Notes: generated from the sequence alone by a model not told the origin. A stretch of DNA of 64,000 bases from Terasakiella brassicae (GCF_014641495.1 NZ_BMHV01000016.1:1-64000); one strand, 5' to 3'. Positions 32,344 to 42,337 are shown, numbered from the stretch's first letter. Made by a program: numbers and translations.

Positions 32344-33089
32344 TGTGCCCTCCGGTTTTTAATCTTTTTATAGATTACAGGGACCATTGCCAATGCAGCA
32401 AGGCCGATAATCGGGGTAAGGATTTGCGGGCTGAAAATAATGCTTAAATCCGGTGTTTTGCCCGCATCAAAGACAGCGCCTAAGCCACTGCCGACGGAGG
32501 CATAGACAAAAGCACCGGGGATGATGCCAAAGAACGTGCCGATGATATATGTGCGCAGCTTAACCCCTAAAAGGGCCGGAACAAGATTGACCAGCCAGAA
32601 GGGAAACAAGGGGACAAGACGTAAAACCAGCATGTAGCTTAGCGCATCTTCCTGAAAGCCTTTTTCCATACGGTTTAACGATTTGCCGACTTTGGCATGG
32701 AAAAAATCATAAAGGGCATAACGGGCCAGCAGGAAAATACCAATGGCCCCGGCGGTGGCGCCTAAGACAATATAGACAGTGGCCTCAACTGTTCCGAACA
32801 GAAACCCACCGCTTAAGGATAACCAGACTGCACCGGGCAGGGAAAACATAACCGCGACATGGTAGGCGAGAATAAAGCCGAGAATAGCCAGAATATAATG
32901 TTCCTGTGTCCAGCCTAAAATGGCTTGGCGATTGTCGCGCAAGGTATCAAAAGAAAGATAATCCGCACCGCCAAAGACAAAAAAGGCCACGAACCCGCTT
33001 GCGATAATCAACAAAGGGATAATGTGAAGCTTTTTCTTTTTCGAAGGTGGCGTGTTTTCTATTGTGTTCATTCTTATCGGCGCAGTCAT
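32340..33089 (-). CDS. TVP38/TMEM64 (VTT-domain) membrane protein
   Basis: The 249-residue protein has about six membrane segments starting at about residue 24. The family core FSLPGAVWLSLSGGFLFG and the later LRLVPLFPFWLVNLVPALLGV segment, with conserved Pro and Arg, are characteristic of VTT-domain proteins, now viewed as lipid scramblases/transporters related to DedA. AAGGA sits 7 bases before the ATG at 33089. It is the first gene of a series with the FAD oxidoreductase, histidine kinase and tam. The functional tie to the oxidoreductase is unknown. Confidence 0.87.
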   Translation of the reverse strand: MTAPIRMNTIENTPPSKKKKLHIIPLLIIASGFVAFFVFGGADYLSFDTLRDNRQAILGWTQEHYILAILGFILAYHVAVMFSLPGAVWLSLSGGFLFGTVEATVYIVLGATAGAIGIFLLARYALYDFFHAKVGKSLNRMEKGFQEDALSYMLVLRLVPLFPFWLVNLVPALLGVKLRTYIIGTFFGIIPGAFVYASVGSGLGAVFDAGKTPDLSIIFSPQILTPIIGLAALAMVPVIYKKIKNRRAQ

Positions 33090-33211
33090 TTATGTGTCCT
33101 TGGGCTTGTTCTCTTGTCTCCTATTCTAGCGTTCTTTACAAGAGGGGCCAGTCACGCTTGCGTGAGGGGAATGTGATTGGTGGGTCAATTCTGAAATTCA
33201 AATTCAAAATA

Positions 33212-33235
33212 CGATTATTGAGCGTAAAATAATCG
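33212..33235. promoter_or_regulatory. Inverted repeat between TVP38 and addB
   Basis: CGATTATT (33212-33219) and AATAATCG (33228-33235) form a perfect 8-bp inverted repeat in the divergent promoter region, 53 bases before addB. It could be an operator; no binding protein is suggested by sequence. Confidence 0.3.
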
Positions 33236-33287
33236 ATGCGATGATTTCTGTCTGGACCGCCGTTTTCTTTCCCATTACAAACATGAC

Positions 33288-36200
33288 ATGAACACAAAAT
33301 CGCCAAACGTTTATAGCATTTCCCCTCATGTCTCCTTTGCCGATGCGTTGGTGCATGGCGTTATGGAAAAATTTGGGGAAAGGCCGGAAACCTTGTCCCA
33401 AGTCACATTGTTGTTACCAACGCGGCGGGCCTGTCGCACGGTGCGTGATGCTTTTTTGCGTTATGGCGATGGCAAGGCCATGTTGTTGCCGCGTATGCAG
33501 CCGATCGGTGATCTGGATGAAGATGAACTGGCCTTGACCGGCTGGCAGGATATCGGCGGTTTAAACGCGATTAATCCAGCCATTGCCCCCTTGCGCCGTC
33601 AAATTCTTCTGACCCGTTTGATCCTTGGTTTTGAAAAAGATAAAACGACCGCCGATCAAGCTGCACAATTGGCAAATGAGTTGGCGAGCCTGCTGGATCA
33701 AGTTCATACCGAGGGACTGAATTTCAGCGATTTACAAAGCCTTGTGCCGGAAGATTATTCGGAACATTGGAATATTACCCTCGATTTTCTGAAAATTTTG
33801 ACGGAACACTGGCCGTCTATTTTGGAAAGCGAAGGCGTGCTGGACCCGGCAGAACGGCGCAACCGTCTGTTGGCCGCACAGCGTCAGGTGTGGGAAAAGA
33901 CCCCGGCAAAACATCCGGTCATTGCCGCCGGTTCGACCGCGTCTATCCCGGCGGTGGCGGACTTGCTGGCCTGTGTGGCGCGTATGGAAAACGGCATGGT
34001 GGTTTTGCCGGGCCTTGATCGGTTTATGGCAGATGATGATTGGGATAATCTTGATCCCAACCACCCGCAATATGGATTGCGTCAGTTGTTGCGCCATATG
34101 CGAACCGTCCCGCAAGACGTTCGCGATTGGGGGGATTTTGCCCTATCCGGGGCACATCCTTTGCGCGCCCGTTTGTTAAGCGAAGCCATGTTACCCGCCG
34201 CCAGCACCGATAAATGGCGAACCATGGCCCATCCCGCCCATGGTCTTTTGGCCGGGGTAGAACGTCTGGATTGCCCAACCCCGTTTGAAGAAGCCGGGGC
34301 CATTGCCCTGATGCTGCGAAACGAACTGGAATTTGCAGGCAACACAGCCGCCCTTGTTACCCCGGACCGGAACTTGGCGCGCCGTGTGGCCTCGGAATTG
34401 CGCCGATGGAATATCGAAATTGATGATTCGGCCGGTATTCCGTTGCAACATAGTCCTGTCGGGGCTTTTTTGCGTTTACTGGCCCAATGTGTTGTGGATG
34501 ATTTTGCCCCGGTTGCCTTGTTGGCCCTGTGTAAACACCCCTTTAGTGCCGCAGGAATGGACAGCAAGGTTTTTCGCCGTCAGGTTCGACGGTTGGAACT
34601 TTATAGTCTGCGTGGTCCCCGTCCGACAGGCGGGCTGACCGGTTTGCGCCGTGCCTTGGAAAAACGCGAAGCCGATTGGCGCAAACGTACAAAGCGTCTC
34701 AGTGCACATCAGAAAAAGATATTGGATGAACTGAACGGTTTGCTGGATGCCTTAGACAAAGCCTTTCATCCGTTCAGCAAAGTGATGAAGCGCAAGAAAA
34801 CCGATATTCTGAAACTGGTGGAAAGCCATATCCGGGCGGCTGAACAAATGGCCAGTATAGATGTGGAAAGCGGTGCGCAACGCCTATGGGCGGGGGAAGC
34901 GGGCGAAACGTGTGCCGATTTTATCAGTGAATTGATCGAGGCCGCAAACGGGTTTGGCGAACTCGATTGTGCCAGCTATCCTGCCCTGTTTGATGCGTTG
35001 TTGGCAGGCCGCGCCGTTCGTCCTAAATTCGGGGCGCATCCGCGTCTGTCGATCCTTGGTTTGTTCGAGGCCCGTTTGCAAAAATTCGACCTTGTGGTGT
35101 TGGCCGGATTAAACGAAGGGACATGGCCACCCGATACCAACGCAAGTCCGTGGATGAGCCGCCCGATGATGCGCGATTTCGGTTTGCCGCTGCCGGAATT
35201 TCATATCGGGCAAACTGCCCATGATTTCGCCCAGCATTTTTGTGCCCCGCGCGTGGTGATTACGCGTTCTGATCGTGTGGATGGCACACCAACGGTGCGT
35301 TCGCGCTGGTTGCGCCGTCTGGAAAACCGACTGAGTGGGACGGAACTGGCAGAGGATTTTAAAGGCAATGCGGGTTGGCTTTCCATGCAGGCTGCCCTTG
35401 ATTATGTAGCAAAAATTCAAGCGGTCGCTCCGCCCGCCCCGCGCCCGCCAGTGAGTGCGCGTCCGCGTCATCTGTATGTAACGCGTGTTGAAGAATGGAT
35501 GCGTGACCCGTATGGCCTGTATGCCAAAGAAATATTAAAAATCAGGAAGCTAGATCCGATTGATGCCGATCCCGGCGCAGCAGATTATGGTAATATTATA
35601 CATGAATCATTAGAAAAATTTATGGATAAGTACCCGCGTGACCTACCGGATAACGCCGTAGAAGAACTGCGTGCGATCGGGCGGGAAGTTTTTGGTGCAG
35701 AACTGGACAATCCCGGTATCTGGGCGTTTTGGTGGCCCCGGTTTGAACGGATTTGTGACTGGTTTGTGGCACAGGAACAGGATCGTCGGGCCTTGATTGC
35801 CAAAAGTTATAGCGAGATTGAAGGCAGCCTGACGTTTGAGGCGCCGGCTGGCCCCTTTACCCTTTCTGCCAAGGCGGATCGGGTTGATCTGTTCAAGGAT
35901 GGGGAAATCGCCATTATTGATTATAAAACCGGGGTCCCGCCCACCAAAAAAGAGGTGGAAGCCGGGTTTGCCCCGCAATTGCCGTTGGAAGCCGCAATTG
36001 CAATGGCAGGCGGGTTTGAACAGTTTGGCCCGCGTGATGTAAAAGAATTGGAATTCTGGCGTTTGCGTGGCGCACAAGAAGCCGGTAAACGCCAAGCGGC
36101 AACGGATAATCCGGTGCAAACGGCGGCGGATGCATTGGAAGGCTTGCAAGGACTGGTTGCGGCCTATGACCGGATCGAAGCGCCTTATGGATCGCGTCCC

Positions 36201-36290
36201 AATCCTGAAAATGCACCGAAATATTCTGATTATGAACATCTGGCCCGCATCAAGGAATGGTCCACCGCTGCGCAGGAGGGCGAGGAATGA
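33288..36290 (+). CDS. addB: Double-strand break repair protein AddB
   Basis: The 1000-residue protein has the alphaproteobacterial AddB layout: an inactivated helicase-like N-terminal half (LLPTRRACRTVRDAFLR in place of a good Walker A), the central VVLAGLNEGTWPPDTNASPW block and a C-terminal PD-(D/E)XK nuclease with AIIDYKTGVPP (Asp and Lys ligands). With AddA it resects double-strand ends to start RecA recombination. AddB overlaps addA by 4 bases (ATGA). The iron-sulfur cysteines of Bacillus AddB are not evident, as in other alphaproteobacteria. The start has a weak ribosome-binding site. Confidence 0.93.
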   Translation: MNTKSPNVYSISPHVSFADALVHGVMEKFGERPETLSQVTLLLPTRRACRTVRDAFLRYGDGKAMLLPRMQPIGDLDEDELALTGWQDIGGLNAINPAIAPLRRQILLTRLILGFEKDKTTADQAAQLANELASLLDQVHTEGLNFSDLQSLVPEDYSEHWNITLDFLKILTEHWPSILESEGVLDPAERRNRLLAAQRQVWEKTPAKHPVIAAGSTASIPAVADLLACVARMENGMVVLPGLDRFMADDDWDNLDPNHPQYGLRQLLRHMRTVPQDVRDWGDFALSGAHPLRARLLSEAMLPAASTDKWRTMAHPAHGLLAGVERLDCPTPFEEAGAIALMLRNELEFAGNTAALVTPDRNLARRVASELRRWNIEIDDSAGIPLQHSPVGAFLRLLAQCVVDDFAPVALLALCKHPFSAAGMDSKVFRRQVRRLELYSLRGPRPTGGLTGLRRALEKREADWRKRTKRLSAHQKKILDELNGLLDALDKAFHPFSKVMKRKKTDILKLVESHIRAAEQMASIDVESGAQRLWAGEAGETCADFISELIEAANGFGELDCASYPALFDALLAGRAVRPKFGAHPRLSILGLFEARLQKFDLVVLAGLNEGTWPPDTNASPWMSRPMMRDFGLPLPEFHIGQTAHDFAQHFCAPRVVITRSDRVDGTPTVRSRWLRRLENRLSGTELAEDFKGNAGWLSMQAALDYVAKIQAVAPPAPRPPVSARPRHLYVTRVEEWMRDPYGLYAKEILKIRKLDPIDADPGAADYGNIIHESLEKFMDKYPRDLPDNAVEELRAIGREVFGAELDNPGIWAFWWPRFERICDWFVAQEQDRRALIAKSYSEIEGSLTFEAPAGPFTLSAKADRVDLFKDGEIAIIDYKTGVPPTKKEVEAGFAPQLPLEAAIAMAGGFEQFGPRDVKELEFWRLRGAQEAGKRQAATDNPVQTAADALEGLQGLVAAYDRIEAPYGSRPNPENAPKYSDYEHLARIKEWSTAAQEGEE

Positions 36291-39200
36291 ACGATCTTCT
36301 GGATCCCAATGTTGTGCAGCGCCAAGCATCTGATCCCAAGGCATCCGTCTGGGTGGCGGCGAATGCGGGGACCGGTAAAACCAAGGTTTTAACCGATCGT
36401 GTGTTATCGTTAATGGTGACGGGAACCAAGCCCCATCATATTTTGTGCCTGACCTTTACCAAGGCGGCTGCGGCTGAAATGTCCAACCGGATTGCTGATA
36501 AGCTGGGGCAATGGTCGGTGATGGCGGATACTGATTTGCGCGAAACACTGGGGGAATTGTTAAGCCGTAGCCCGAGTGAAAGCGAATTTGTGCTTGCCCG
36601 TCAATTGTTTGCTCATGTGTTGGATGCACCGGGGGGCATGCAAATTCAGACGATTCATGCCTTTTGTCAGTCTTTGTTGCGTCGTTTCCCACTGGAAGCT
36701 GGATTGGCCCCGCATTTTCAGGTCATGGATGAACGCAATGCGGCGGAATTACTGAAAAAAGCACAAGATGAAGTCATGCTGGATGCCCGATTGGGGCGCA
36801 CGCCGGAATTGTATGATGCCTTGCGCCTTGTTACCTCGCAAATTCACGAAACGGCCTTTCCTGAATTGATCGGGGCATTGGCGGGGGCACGTGGTCGATT
36901 GCGCCGGGTGCTGGATCATCATGGCGGGGTACGCAAACTGGTGGCGGTTCTGGCGGAGCGGATGGACCTGCAACCCGGGGATACGCCTTTGCGCATTGTG
37001 GATCAGGCCTGTGATCAACATAGTTTCGATGCATTGGGTCTGCGCGTTGCGATGGACGCTTTGCTCAATGGCAGCAAGGGCGATATAGAACGCGGACAAA
37101 TGCTGGCAAAATGGCTGAGTTCCACACAAACCGAGCGTCTGGCGTTTTTTGAGGCTTATCGCGATACGTTCCTGACAGGCAAGGGGGAGCTGCGCAAGAC
37201 TTTGATCACCAAAGGGGCAGCGGCGGATAGTTTGGGGGCCATTGATGTTCTGACGGTGGAAGGCGAACGGATGTTGCGCACCGCACGCAAAGTGCGCGCA
37301 GCAGTGACCTTGCAATCCACCCATGCCTTGTTGCGGATCGGTAAATCCCTGCTGGATTCCTATGATCGGCAAAAACGCAACCAAGCGGTGCTGGATTACG
37401 ATGATTTGATCCTGAAAACCCGCGATTTATTGACCCATGAGTCAGTGCCGTGGGTTTTATATAAGCTGGATGGGGGCATCGAACATGTTTTGGTCGATGA
37501 AGCTCAGGACACCAACCCAGACCAATGGCGGGTGATTGAAGCCTTAACACAGGAATTTTTCGTCGGTGACGGAGTCCATGATGGGGAAAACCCCCGGACA
37601 ATCTTCGCCGTGGGGGATGTAAAACAGTCGATTTACAGTTTCCAAGGGGCTGATCCGGCAGAATTTGACCGGATGAAACATCTATTCGCTGATCAGGTTC
37701 CGAAATCACAACGTATCTGGCGCGAAGTGCCCATGACCATGTCGTTTCGATCGACACGGGCGGTGTTGCAAGCTGTTGATGCGATTTTTAAAGACCCAAG
37801 CGTGGCGCAAGGTGTCGAAATTGATGAGATTATTCGACATGATGCATGGCGTCAAGGCGATGGCGGATTGGTGGAAATCTGGCCACCGATCCGCCCGAGT
37901 GCCGCCACACCGGCGCAACCGTGGAAACCCCCGGTGGAACGTTTGCAGGTCGATAGCCCACGCGCCCGCCTTGCCAAATTAATCGCCAAGCGCATTCAAA
38001 AAATGGTTCTATCACATGAGTTGTTGGAGGCCAAAGGCCGTCCCATCCAGCCCGGGGATATCATGGTACTGGTGCGCAGACGTAGTGGTTTTGTGGAAGA
38101 ACTGGTGCGTGCCTTGAAGGAACTGGATATCGCGGTGGCCGGGGTTGACCGGATGGTTCTGGGCGAACAAATCGCGGTGATGGATCTGGTGGCGTTGGGT
38201 CGGTTTTTGCTGCAACCCGATGATGATCTGCAATTGGCTTGTGTCTTGAAAGGGCCATTGCTGGGATTAAGCGACGAAGACCTGTTTGATCTTGCCTATA
38301 AACGTCCCGGTAGTTTGTGGTCCGCCTTGCGCGATAAGGCCAAAAGCGATTTGCGTTTCCATACGGCCCATAGCTATTTGGCGGATTTAATGGCGCGTAC
38401 TGACTATGTCCGTCCGTTTGAATTGTTTACTTATGTGCTGACGGCCCTTGGCGGGCGGCGCAAGTTGATTGCCCGTTTGGGGGTGGAAGCCGAAGACCCG
38501 ATCAATGAATTTCTGGATTTGGCCCTGAATTTTGAACGCAGCCACGCGCCTGCACTGGAAAGTTTTCTGGCATGGCTGGAAACGGGGGATACAGAAGTTA
38601 AACGGGATCTGGAACAGGCCAGCCAGAATGCGGTGCGGGTGATGACGGTACATGGGGCGAAAGGTCTGCAAGCGCCTATTGTCTTTATGCCCGATACCAT
38701 GCAGGTGCCCAGCAAAGGGTCAAAATTGTTATGGCCCTTTGATAAAGAAATGGGGACAGAGCTGTTTATCTGGCCCCCGAAAGCGGAATTTTTTGAAGAG
38801 ATTGCAAGTGCTGAAAAAGATCGCCTTGCCCAGAAACAGGATGAGGAATACCGCCGTCTGTTATATGTCGCGCTGACGCGGGCTGAAGATCGCCTTTATA
38901 TCTGTGGATGGGAAACCAAGCGGGCAGCCCCGGCGCACTGTTGGTATAATCTGGCCCACGAAGGCTTGAAAGAGGTTGCAGACAAGCTGGATGATGCGTT
39001 CCTTGAATCGTGTGACGAAATCGATGAAAGCGAGATTTTGCGTCTGGTTTGCGCACAGGAAAAAGAAGCCAAGGTGGAAAAAGGACCGGATCGCCTGAAT
39101 GTGGTGATTGAATCTTTGCCGCCTTGGGCACGCGTGATGCCCAAATCAGAACCCAGCCCGCCCCGTCCCCTTGCCCCGTCCCGCCCGACCGAGATGGAAC

Positions 39201-39718
39201 CGGCGACACGTTCGCCCTTAGGCGATGATCATGGTTATCGTTTCAAACGCGGGAATATCATTCACGCCTTGTTGCAGACCTTACCGGAATTACCCGAAGG
39301 GCATCGCGAAGAAGCCGCGCGGACCTATCTGGCTGGCCCGGCGCATGGCTTAAGCACAGTCCAGCAGGACGAGATTGCCTGTGAAACCTTGCGTGTTTTG
39401 ACGGATGATGATTTGGGCCATGTGTTTGCACCGGGGTCACAGGCCGAGGTGCCGATTGTCGGGACGGTGAATGGACGGGTGATTTCTGCGCAGGTGGACC
39501 GACTCCTGATCGGGGAGCGTGAAATTGTAATCGTTGATTACAAAACCAACCGCCCGCCGCCGCGCTCAGTTAAAAAAGTTCCGCAAATCTATATCAATCA
39601 GATGAAGGCTTACCGCGCGGCCTTGCAGGCGATTTATCCAGACAGATCGGTACGTTGCGTCCTGTTATGGACGGACACGCCAAGACTGATGGAGATACCG
39701 GAAAATATGCTGGAATAG
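36287..39718 (+). CDS. addA: Double-strand break repair helicase-nuclease AddA
   Basis: The ATG at 36287 overlaps the addB stop; the longer frame to 36257 lies inside addB. The 1143-residue UvrD-type helicase has Walker A ANAGTGKTKVL (about 24-34), TFTKAAAAEM (Ia), VLVDEAQDTNP (II), VGDVKQSIYSFQGAD (III), MSFRSTRAV (IV), VMTVHGAKGLQAPIVFMPD (V) and YVALTRAEDRLYI (VI). The C-terminal nuclease has IVIVDYKTNRP. It is the motor and one of the two nucleases of the AddAB complex. No Chi-specific residue can be inferred. Confidence 0.95.
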   Translation: MNDLLDPNVVQRQASDPKASVWVAANAGTGKTKVLTDRVLSLMVTGTKPHHILCLTFTKAAAAEMSNRIADKLGQWSVMADTDLRETLGELLSRSPSESEFVLARQLFAHVLDAPGGMQIQTIHAFCQSLLRRFPLEAGLAPHFQVMDERNAAELLKKAQDEVMLDARLGRTPELYDALRLVTSQIHETAFPELIGALAGARGRLRRVLDHHGGVRKLVAVLAERMDLQPGDTPLRIVDQACDQHSFDALGLRVAMDALLNGSKGDIERGQMLAKWLSSTQTERLAFFEAYRDTFLTGKGELRKTLITKGAAADSLGAIDVLTVEGERMLRTARKVRAAVTLQSTHALLRIGKSLLDSYDRQKRNQAVLDYDDLILKTRDLLTHESVPWVLYKLDGGIEHVLVDEAQDTNPDQWRVIEALTQEFFVGDGVHDGENPRTIFAVGDVKQSIYSFQGADPAEFDRMKHLFADQVPKSQRIWREVPMTMSFRSTRAVLQAVDAIFKDPSVAQGVEIDEIIRHDAWRQGDGGLVEIWPPIRPSAATPAQPWKPPVERLQVDSPRARLAKLIAKRIQKMVLSHELLEAKGRPIQPGDIMVLVRRRSGFVEELVRALKELDIAVAGVDRMVLGEQIAVMDLVALGRFLLQPDDDLQLACVLKGPLLGLSDEDLFDLAYKRPGSLWSALRDKAKSDLRFHTAHSYLADLMARTDYVRPFELFTYVLTALGGRRKLIARLGVEAEDPINEFLDLALNFERSHAPALESFLAWLETGDTEVKRDLEQASQNAVRVMTVHGAKGLQAPIVFMPDTMQVPSKGSKLLWPFDKEMGTELFIWPPKAEFFEEIASAEKDRLAQKQDEEYRRLLYVALTRAEDRLYICGWETKRAAPAHCWYNLAHEGLKEVADKLDDAFLESCDEIDESEILRLVCAQEKEAKVEKGPDRLNVVIESLPPWARVMPKSEPSPPRPLAPSRPTEMEPATRSPLGDDHGYRFKRGNIIHALLQTLPELPEGHREEAARTYLAGPAHGLSTVQQDEIACETLRVLTDDDLGHVFAPGSQAEVPIVGTVNGRVISAQVDRLLIGEREIVIVDYKTNRPPPRSVKKVPQIYINQMKAYRAALQAIYPDRSVRCVLLWTDTPRLMEIPENMLE

Positions 39719-39728
39719 CTTTTTTATA

Positions 39729-39776
39729 GGCTCTGTTCACTTGACGCGCAGGCGTGTCGACCTTAAATTCAGAGCC
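39729..39776 (+). promoter_or_regulatory. Promoter candidate of trxA with flanking inverted repeats
   Basis: TTGACG (39741-39746) and TAAATT (39764-39769) are 17 bases apart. GGCTCTG (39729-39735) and CAGAGCC (39770-39776) flank the promoter as an inverted repeat. It starts 40-75 bases before the trxA start codon. Confidence 0.5.
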
Positions 39777-39815
39777 ACGCTATTTTTTAAAGCCTTACCC
39801 AACTAGGATAAGACA

Positions 39816-40133
39816 ATGACCAAAAAGATTACAGACGACAGCTTTGATGCAGATGTCGTAAATTCCGATAAACCCGTTCTGGTCGATTTCTGGGCCGAAT
39901 GGTGTGGCCCGTGTAAACAGATTGCACCGGCACTGGAAGAACTGTCCGACGAACTGGGCGGCAAAGTGACCATTGCGAAAATCAATATCGACGAAAACCC
40001 CGGTACACCGTCTAAATTCGGTGTGCGCGGTATTCCGACATTGATGTTGTTCAAAGACGGTCAGGTTGCAGCCACTAAAATCGGTGCACTGCCCAAGAAC
40101 AAATTGCAGGAATGGATCGAGTCTGTCCTTTAA
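39816..40133 (+). CDS. trxA: Thioredoxin TrxA
   Basis: The 105-residue protein is a standard thioredoxin with the active site WCGPC (Cys30, Cys33), the buried Asp in VLVDFWAEW and the cis-Pro loop RGIPTLMLF. It reduces protein disulfides in the cytoplasm with thioredoxin reductase, and supports ribonucleotide reductase. It has its own promoter and terminator and is not cotranscribed with addA. Confidence 0.96.
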   Translation: MTKKITDDSFDADVVNSDKPVLVDFWAEWCGPCKQIAPALEELSDELGGKVTIAKINIDENPGTPSKFGVRGIPTLMLFKDGQVAATKIGALPKNKLQEWIESVL

Positions 40134-40154
40134 GACAAATATCGATAAAATGCA

Positions 40155-40193
40155 CAAAAAAGCCGCCGGAGGTTATTTCCGTCGGCTTTTTTT
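40155..40193. terminator. Bidirectional terminator between trxA and the ABC permease
   Basis: AAAAAAGCCGCCGGA and TCCGTCGGCTTTTTTT form a long stem with one mismatch around a GGTTATT loop. It has an A-run on the left and a T-run on the right. Confidence 0.85.
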
Positions 40194-40213
40194 ATATAGG
40201 TGGGTTTGGTCGG

Positions 40214-41005
40214 TTACGCTTTCAGTTTGTAGCCTGTCTTGAACATGCGATAGGACAGGATCCATAAGAAGGTATTGACCCCGGCCATAACCAAAATACC
40301 CGTGAGGATATTACTGTCGGCATGACCGATAAAACCGGCACGGAAACCGTCGATCATGTAGAAAAACGGGTTTAAATGCGCAAGAAATTTACCCAGTTCC
40401 GGCAAACGTTCGATGGAATAAAAGGTGCCGGACAGGAAGGATAGCGGGGTTACCACAAAGTTGGTAACCGCTGCGATATGATCGAATTTCACCGACCAGA
40501 CACCGCCAACAACCCCAAACAGGGACAGCATCAAGGCACCCATGAAACCGTGATATAGAACAAGGGCGGCATTTTCCATGCCCATCGGGACAAACAGGCT
40601 CATGACCGCAACAATCAAGGCCCCGATGACCAGCCCGCGTGTGGTGCCGCCCATTGCAAAGGCAAAGGTCAGCTCGTGCGCGGTCAAAGGCGGCATCAGG
40701 GTATCAACGATATTGCCCTGTACCTTGGCAATCAGGATGGAGCTGGAAGTATTGGCAAAAGCATTTTGCGTAATGGCCATCATCACCAGACCGGGGGCGA
40801 GGAATTCCAGAAACGGAATGGACCCGATCTGTTCAACCGAGCGGCCCAAGGCGAGGCTGAAAACAGCAAGGAATAAGAGGGTTGTCACCAGCGGGGCAAG
40901 CAAAGTCTGGGTATAGACTTTTAAAAAGCGGCGCACTTCGCGTGAGTAAAGCGTCCACAGACCCAGCCAGTTTCCGGCATTGGGATTGACTTCAGTGGGA
41001 TGCAT
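40214..41005 (-). CDS. ABC-2 type transporter permease
   Basis: The 263-residue protein has six predicted membrane helices from about residue 30 and the ABC-2 signature region near 'YSIERLPELGKFLAHLNPFF', with the ending IDGFRAGFIGHAD typical of the NodJ/YadH type permeases. Such permeases export drugs, polysaccharides or lipids with a separate ATPase. No ATPase gene is adjacent on either side, so the partner is encoded elsewhere or has been lost. It converges on trxA and is divergent from recX. Confidence 0.82.
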   Translation of the reverse strand: MHPTEVNPNAGNWLGLWTLYSREVRRFLKVYTQTLLAPLVTTLLFLAVFSLALGRSVEQIGSIPFLEFLAPGLVMMAITQNAFANTSSSILIAKVQGNIVDTLMPPLTAHELTFAFAMGGTTRGLVIGALIVAVMSLFVPMGMENAALVLYHGFMGALMLSLFGVVGGVWSVKFDHIAAVTNFVVTPLSFLSGTFYSIERLPELGKFLAHLNPFFYMIDGFRAGFIGHADSNILTGILVMAGVNTFLWILSYRMFKTGYKLKA

Positions 41006-41077
41006 AAAGGATTCTCTTTTTGGCTAAATAAATTTATATTTGTTGTATCAGATAAATGACTGCATTCTAAGTGAGAT

Positions 41078-41632
41078 ATGTCACAAGATAAAAAAATTCC
41101 AAGGCCATTGACCAAAGAGTCGCTGCGTCACAAGGCGTTGCGCTACATTGATCGTTTTGCCACATCGCGTGAAAATTTGCGCAATGTGTTGATGCGTCAT
41201 GTCCAGACATCAAACTATTATCACGAGACTTCTATCCAAGACGGGGTCGACTGGATTGAAGACCTGTTGAACAAGCTGGAAGCGGCAAGTTTTATCAATG
41301 ATGCCCGTTATGCCGAAGGACGTGCAGGTGCTTTGCATCGCAAAGGCACCTCTCAACGTGTGATCCGTATGAAGTTAATGGAAAAAGGATTATCGGAAGA
41401 CCATATCGCGCAGGCTTTGACGGCTTTGAAGGAAGAAACACAAAGCGAGAATTTGGAACGCGACGCCGCCCTCGCCCTTGCCAAACGGCGCAAGCTCGGC
41501 CCCTACCGTTTGCCGGAAAAACGTGAGGCCTATAAAGAAAAAGACCTCGCCGCAATGGCCCGCGCCGGTTTTTCCTACGACCTCGCCCGTGACATTATCG
41601 AGGCAGAAAGTGTGGAAGATTTGGAACGATAA
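41078..41632 (+). CDS. recX: RecA regulator RecX
   Basis: The 184-residue protein has the helical repeats of RecX: KALRYIDRFATSRENLRNVLMRH, the 'FINDARYAEGRA' segment that is the family hallmark, and 'RKGTSQRVIRMKLMEKGLSE'. RecX limits RecA filaments. It is not next to recA here, which is common in alphaproteobacteria. It shares 72 bases of divergent upstream sequence with the permease gene and converges on the cytochrome gene. Confidence 0.88.
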   Translation: MSQDKKIPRPLTKESLRHKALRYIDRFATSRENLRNVLMRHVQTSNYYHETSIQDGVDWIEDLLNKLEAASFINDARYAEGRAGALHRKGTSQRVIRMKLMEKGLSEDHIAQALTALKEETQSENLERDAALALAKRRKLGPYRLPEKREAYKEKDLAAMARAGFSYDLARDIIEAESVEDLER

Positions 41633-41674
41633 GGACGCCACCCCCGCTTTGCAGGGATGGCGATAAGGCAAGGT

Positions 41675-42337
41675 CTACTTAAACGTTGCCAGATAAGCGG
41701 CAACATCTTTGCGATCTTGTTCGTCTTTCAGTTTGAACGTCATTTTACTTTTAGCTTTGGCATCACCGGTTTGGTCGCGCAGGAAAGTGGTGGGGTTTTC
41801 AACATAAGTTGCAATCAGGCCTGTATCCCATGTGAGATCAAGGGCTTGCATGCCTTTGGAATATTTGAAATCTGCAACTGTCCCGGCCTTACGTCCGACC
41901 ACACCAAACAGGTTCGGGCCGACTTTATTTTTGCCACCTTGTTCCGCCGTGTGGCAAGCTTTGCATTTTTTAAAAACAGTCTCACCTTTTGTTGCATCAC
42001 CACCGCTTATGGCATTGCTGAGAGAGGCGGCAGCACTTTTGGCGGCGTCAGTTGCTTTTCCGGCCAGTTCTTCGGCTTTGTCGGCAACTTTGCCGGCATC
42101 ACGTTGCATGTTTTCCAGTGCTTCAGCCGGTGTCATATCAAGGTTTTTACCATCGCTTTCAGCTGTGGCAGCGGGTTCTTCCTTGGGGGCTGGGGTTGGG
42201 GCAGGTGTTTTTGCTGCTTGTTCAACGGTTTTTTCTGGTGCGGGGTCTTTCTGTTCGGCCTTTTTGTCTTCGTCACCGCAGGCCGTCAGAATGAGGGCGG
42301 TTGTCAACAGAGCGGGCAGAGAGATAAGAGAACGCAT
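41675..42337 (-). CDS. Lipoprotein-anchored class I cytochrome c
   Basis: The 220-residue protein has a signal ending in the lipobox LTAC (Cys20), a Pro/Glu/Ala-rich linker (about 25-60), a helical '[20 protein letters not shown]' spacer (about 80-105) and a class I cytochrome c domain. The heme motif is CKACH (125-129) and the probable axial Met lies in KSKMTFKL, about 70 residues later. [13 protein letters not shown] is the typical cytochrome c2-like segment. It would shuttle electrons at the periplasmic face while tethered to a membrane. No oxidase or dehydrogenase gene is adjacent. It converges on recX. Confidence 0.88.
   Translation of the reverse strand: MRSLISLPALLTTALILTACGDEDKKAEQKDPAPEKTVEQAAKTPAPTPAPKEEPAATAESDGKNLDMTPAEALENMQRDAGKVADKAEELAGKATDAAKSAAASLSNAISGGDATKGETVFKKCKACHTAEQGGKNKVGPNLFGVVGRKAGTVADFKYSKGMQALDLTWDTGLIATYVENPTTFLRDQTGDAKAKSKMTFKLKDEQDRKDVAAYLATFK

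Noticed and set aside
35643-36344. 233-codon minus strand frame inside addB
   Set aside because: Antisense of the AddB nuclease domain, with no ribosome-binding site or family features.
41636-41662. Hairpin CGCCA...TGGCG between recX and the cytochrome gene as a terminator
   Set aside because: The stem is short with a long loop and no T-run on either strand.
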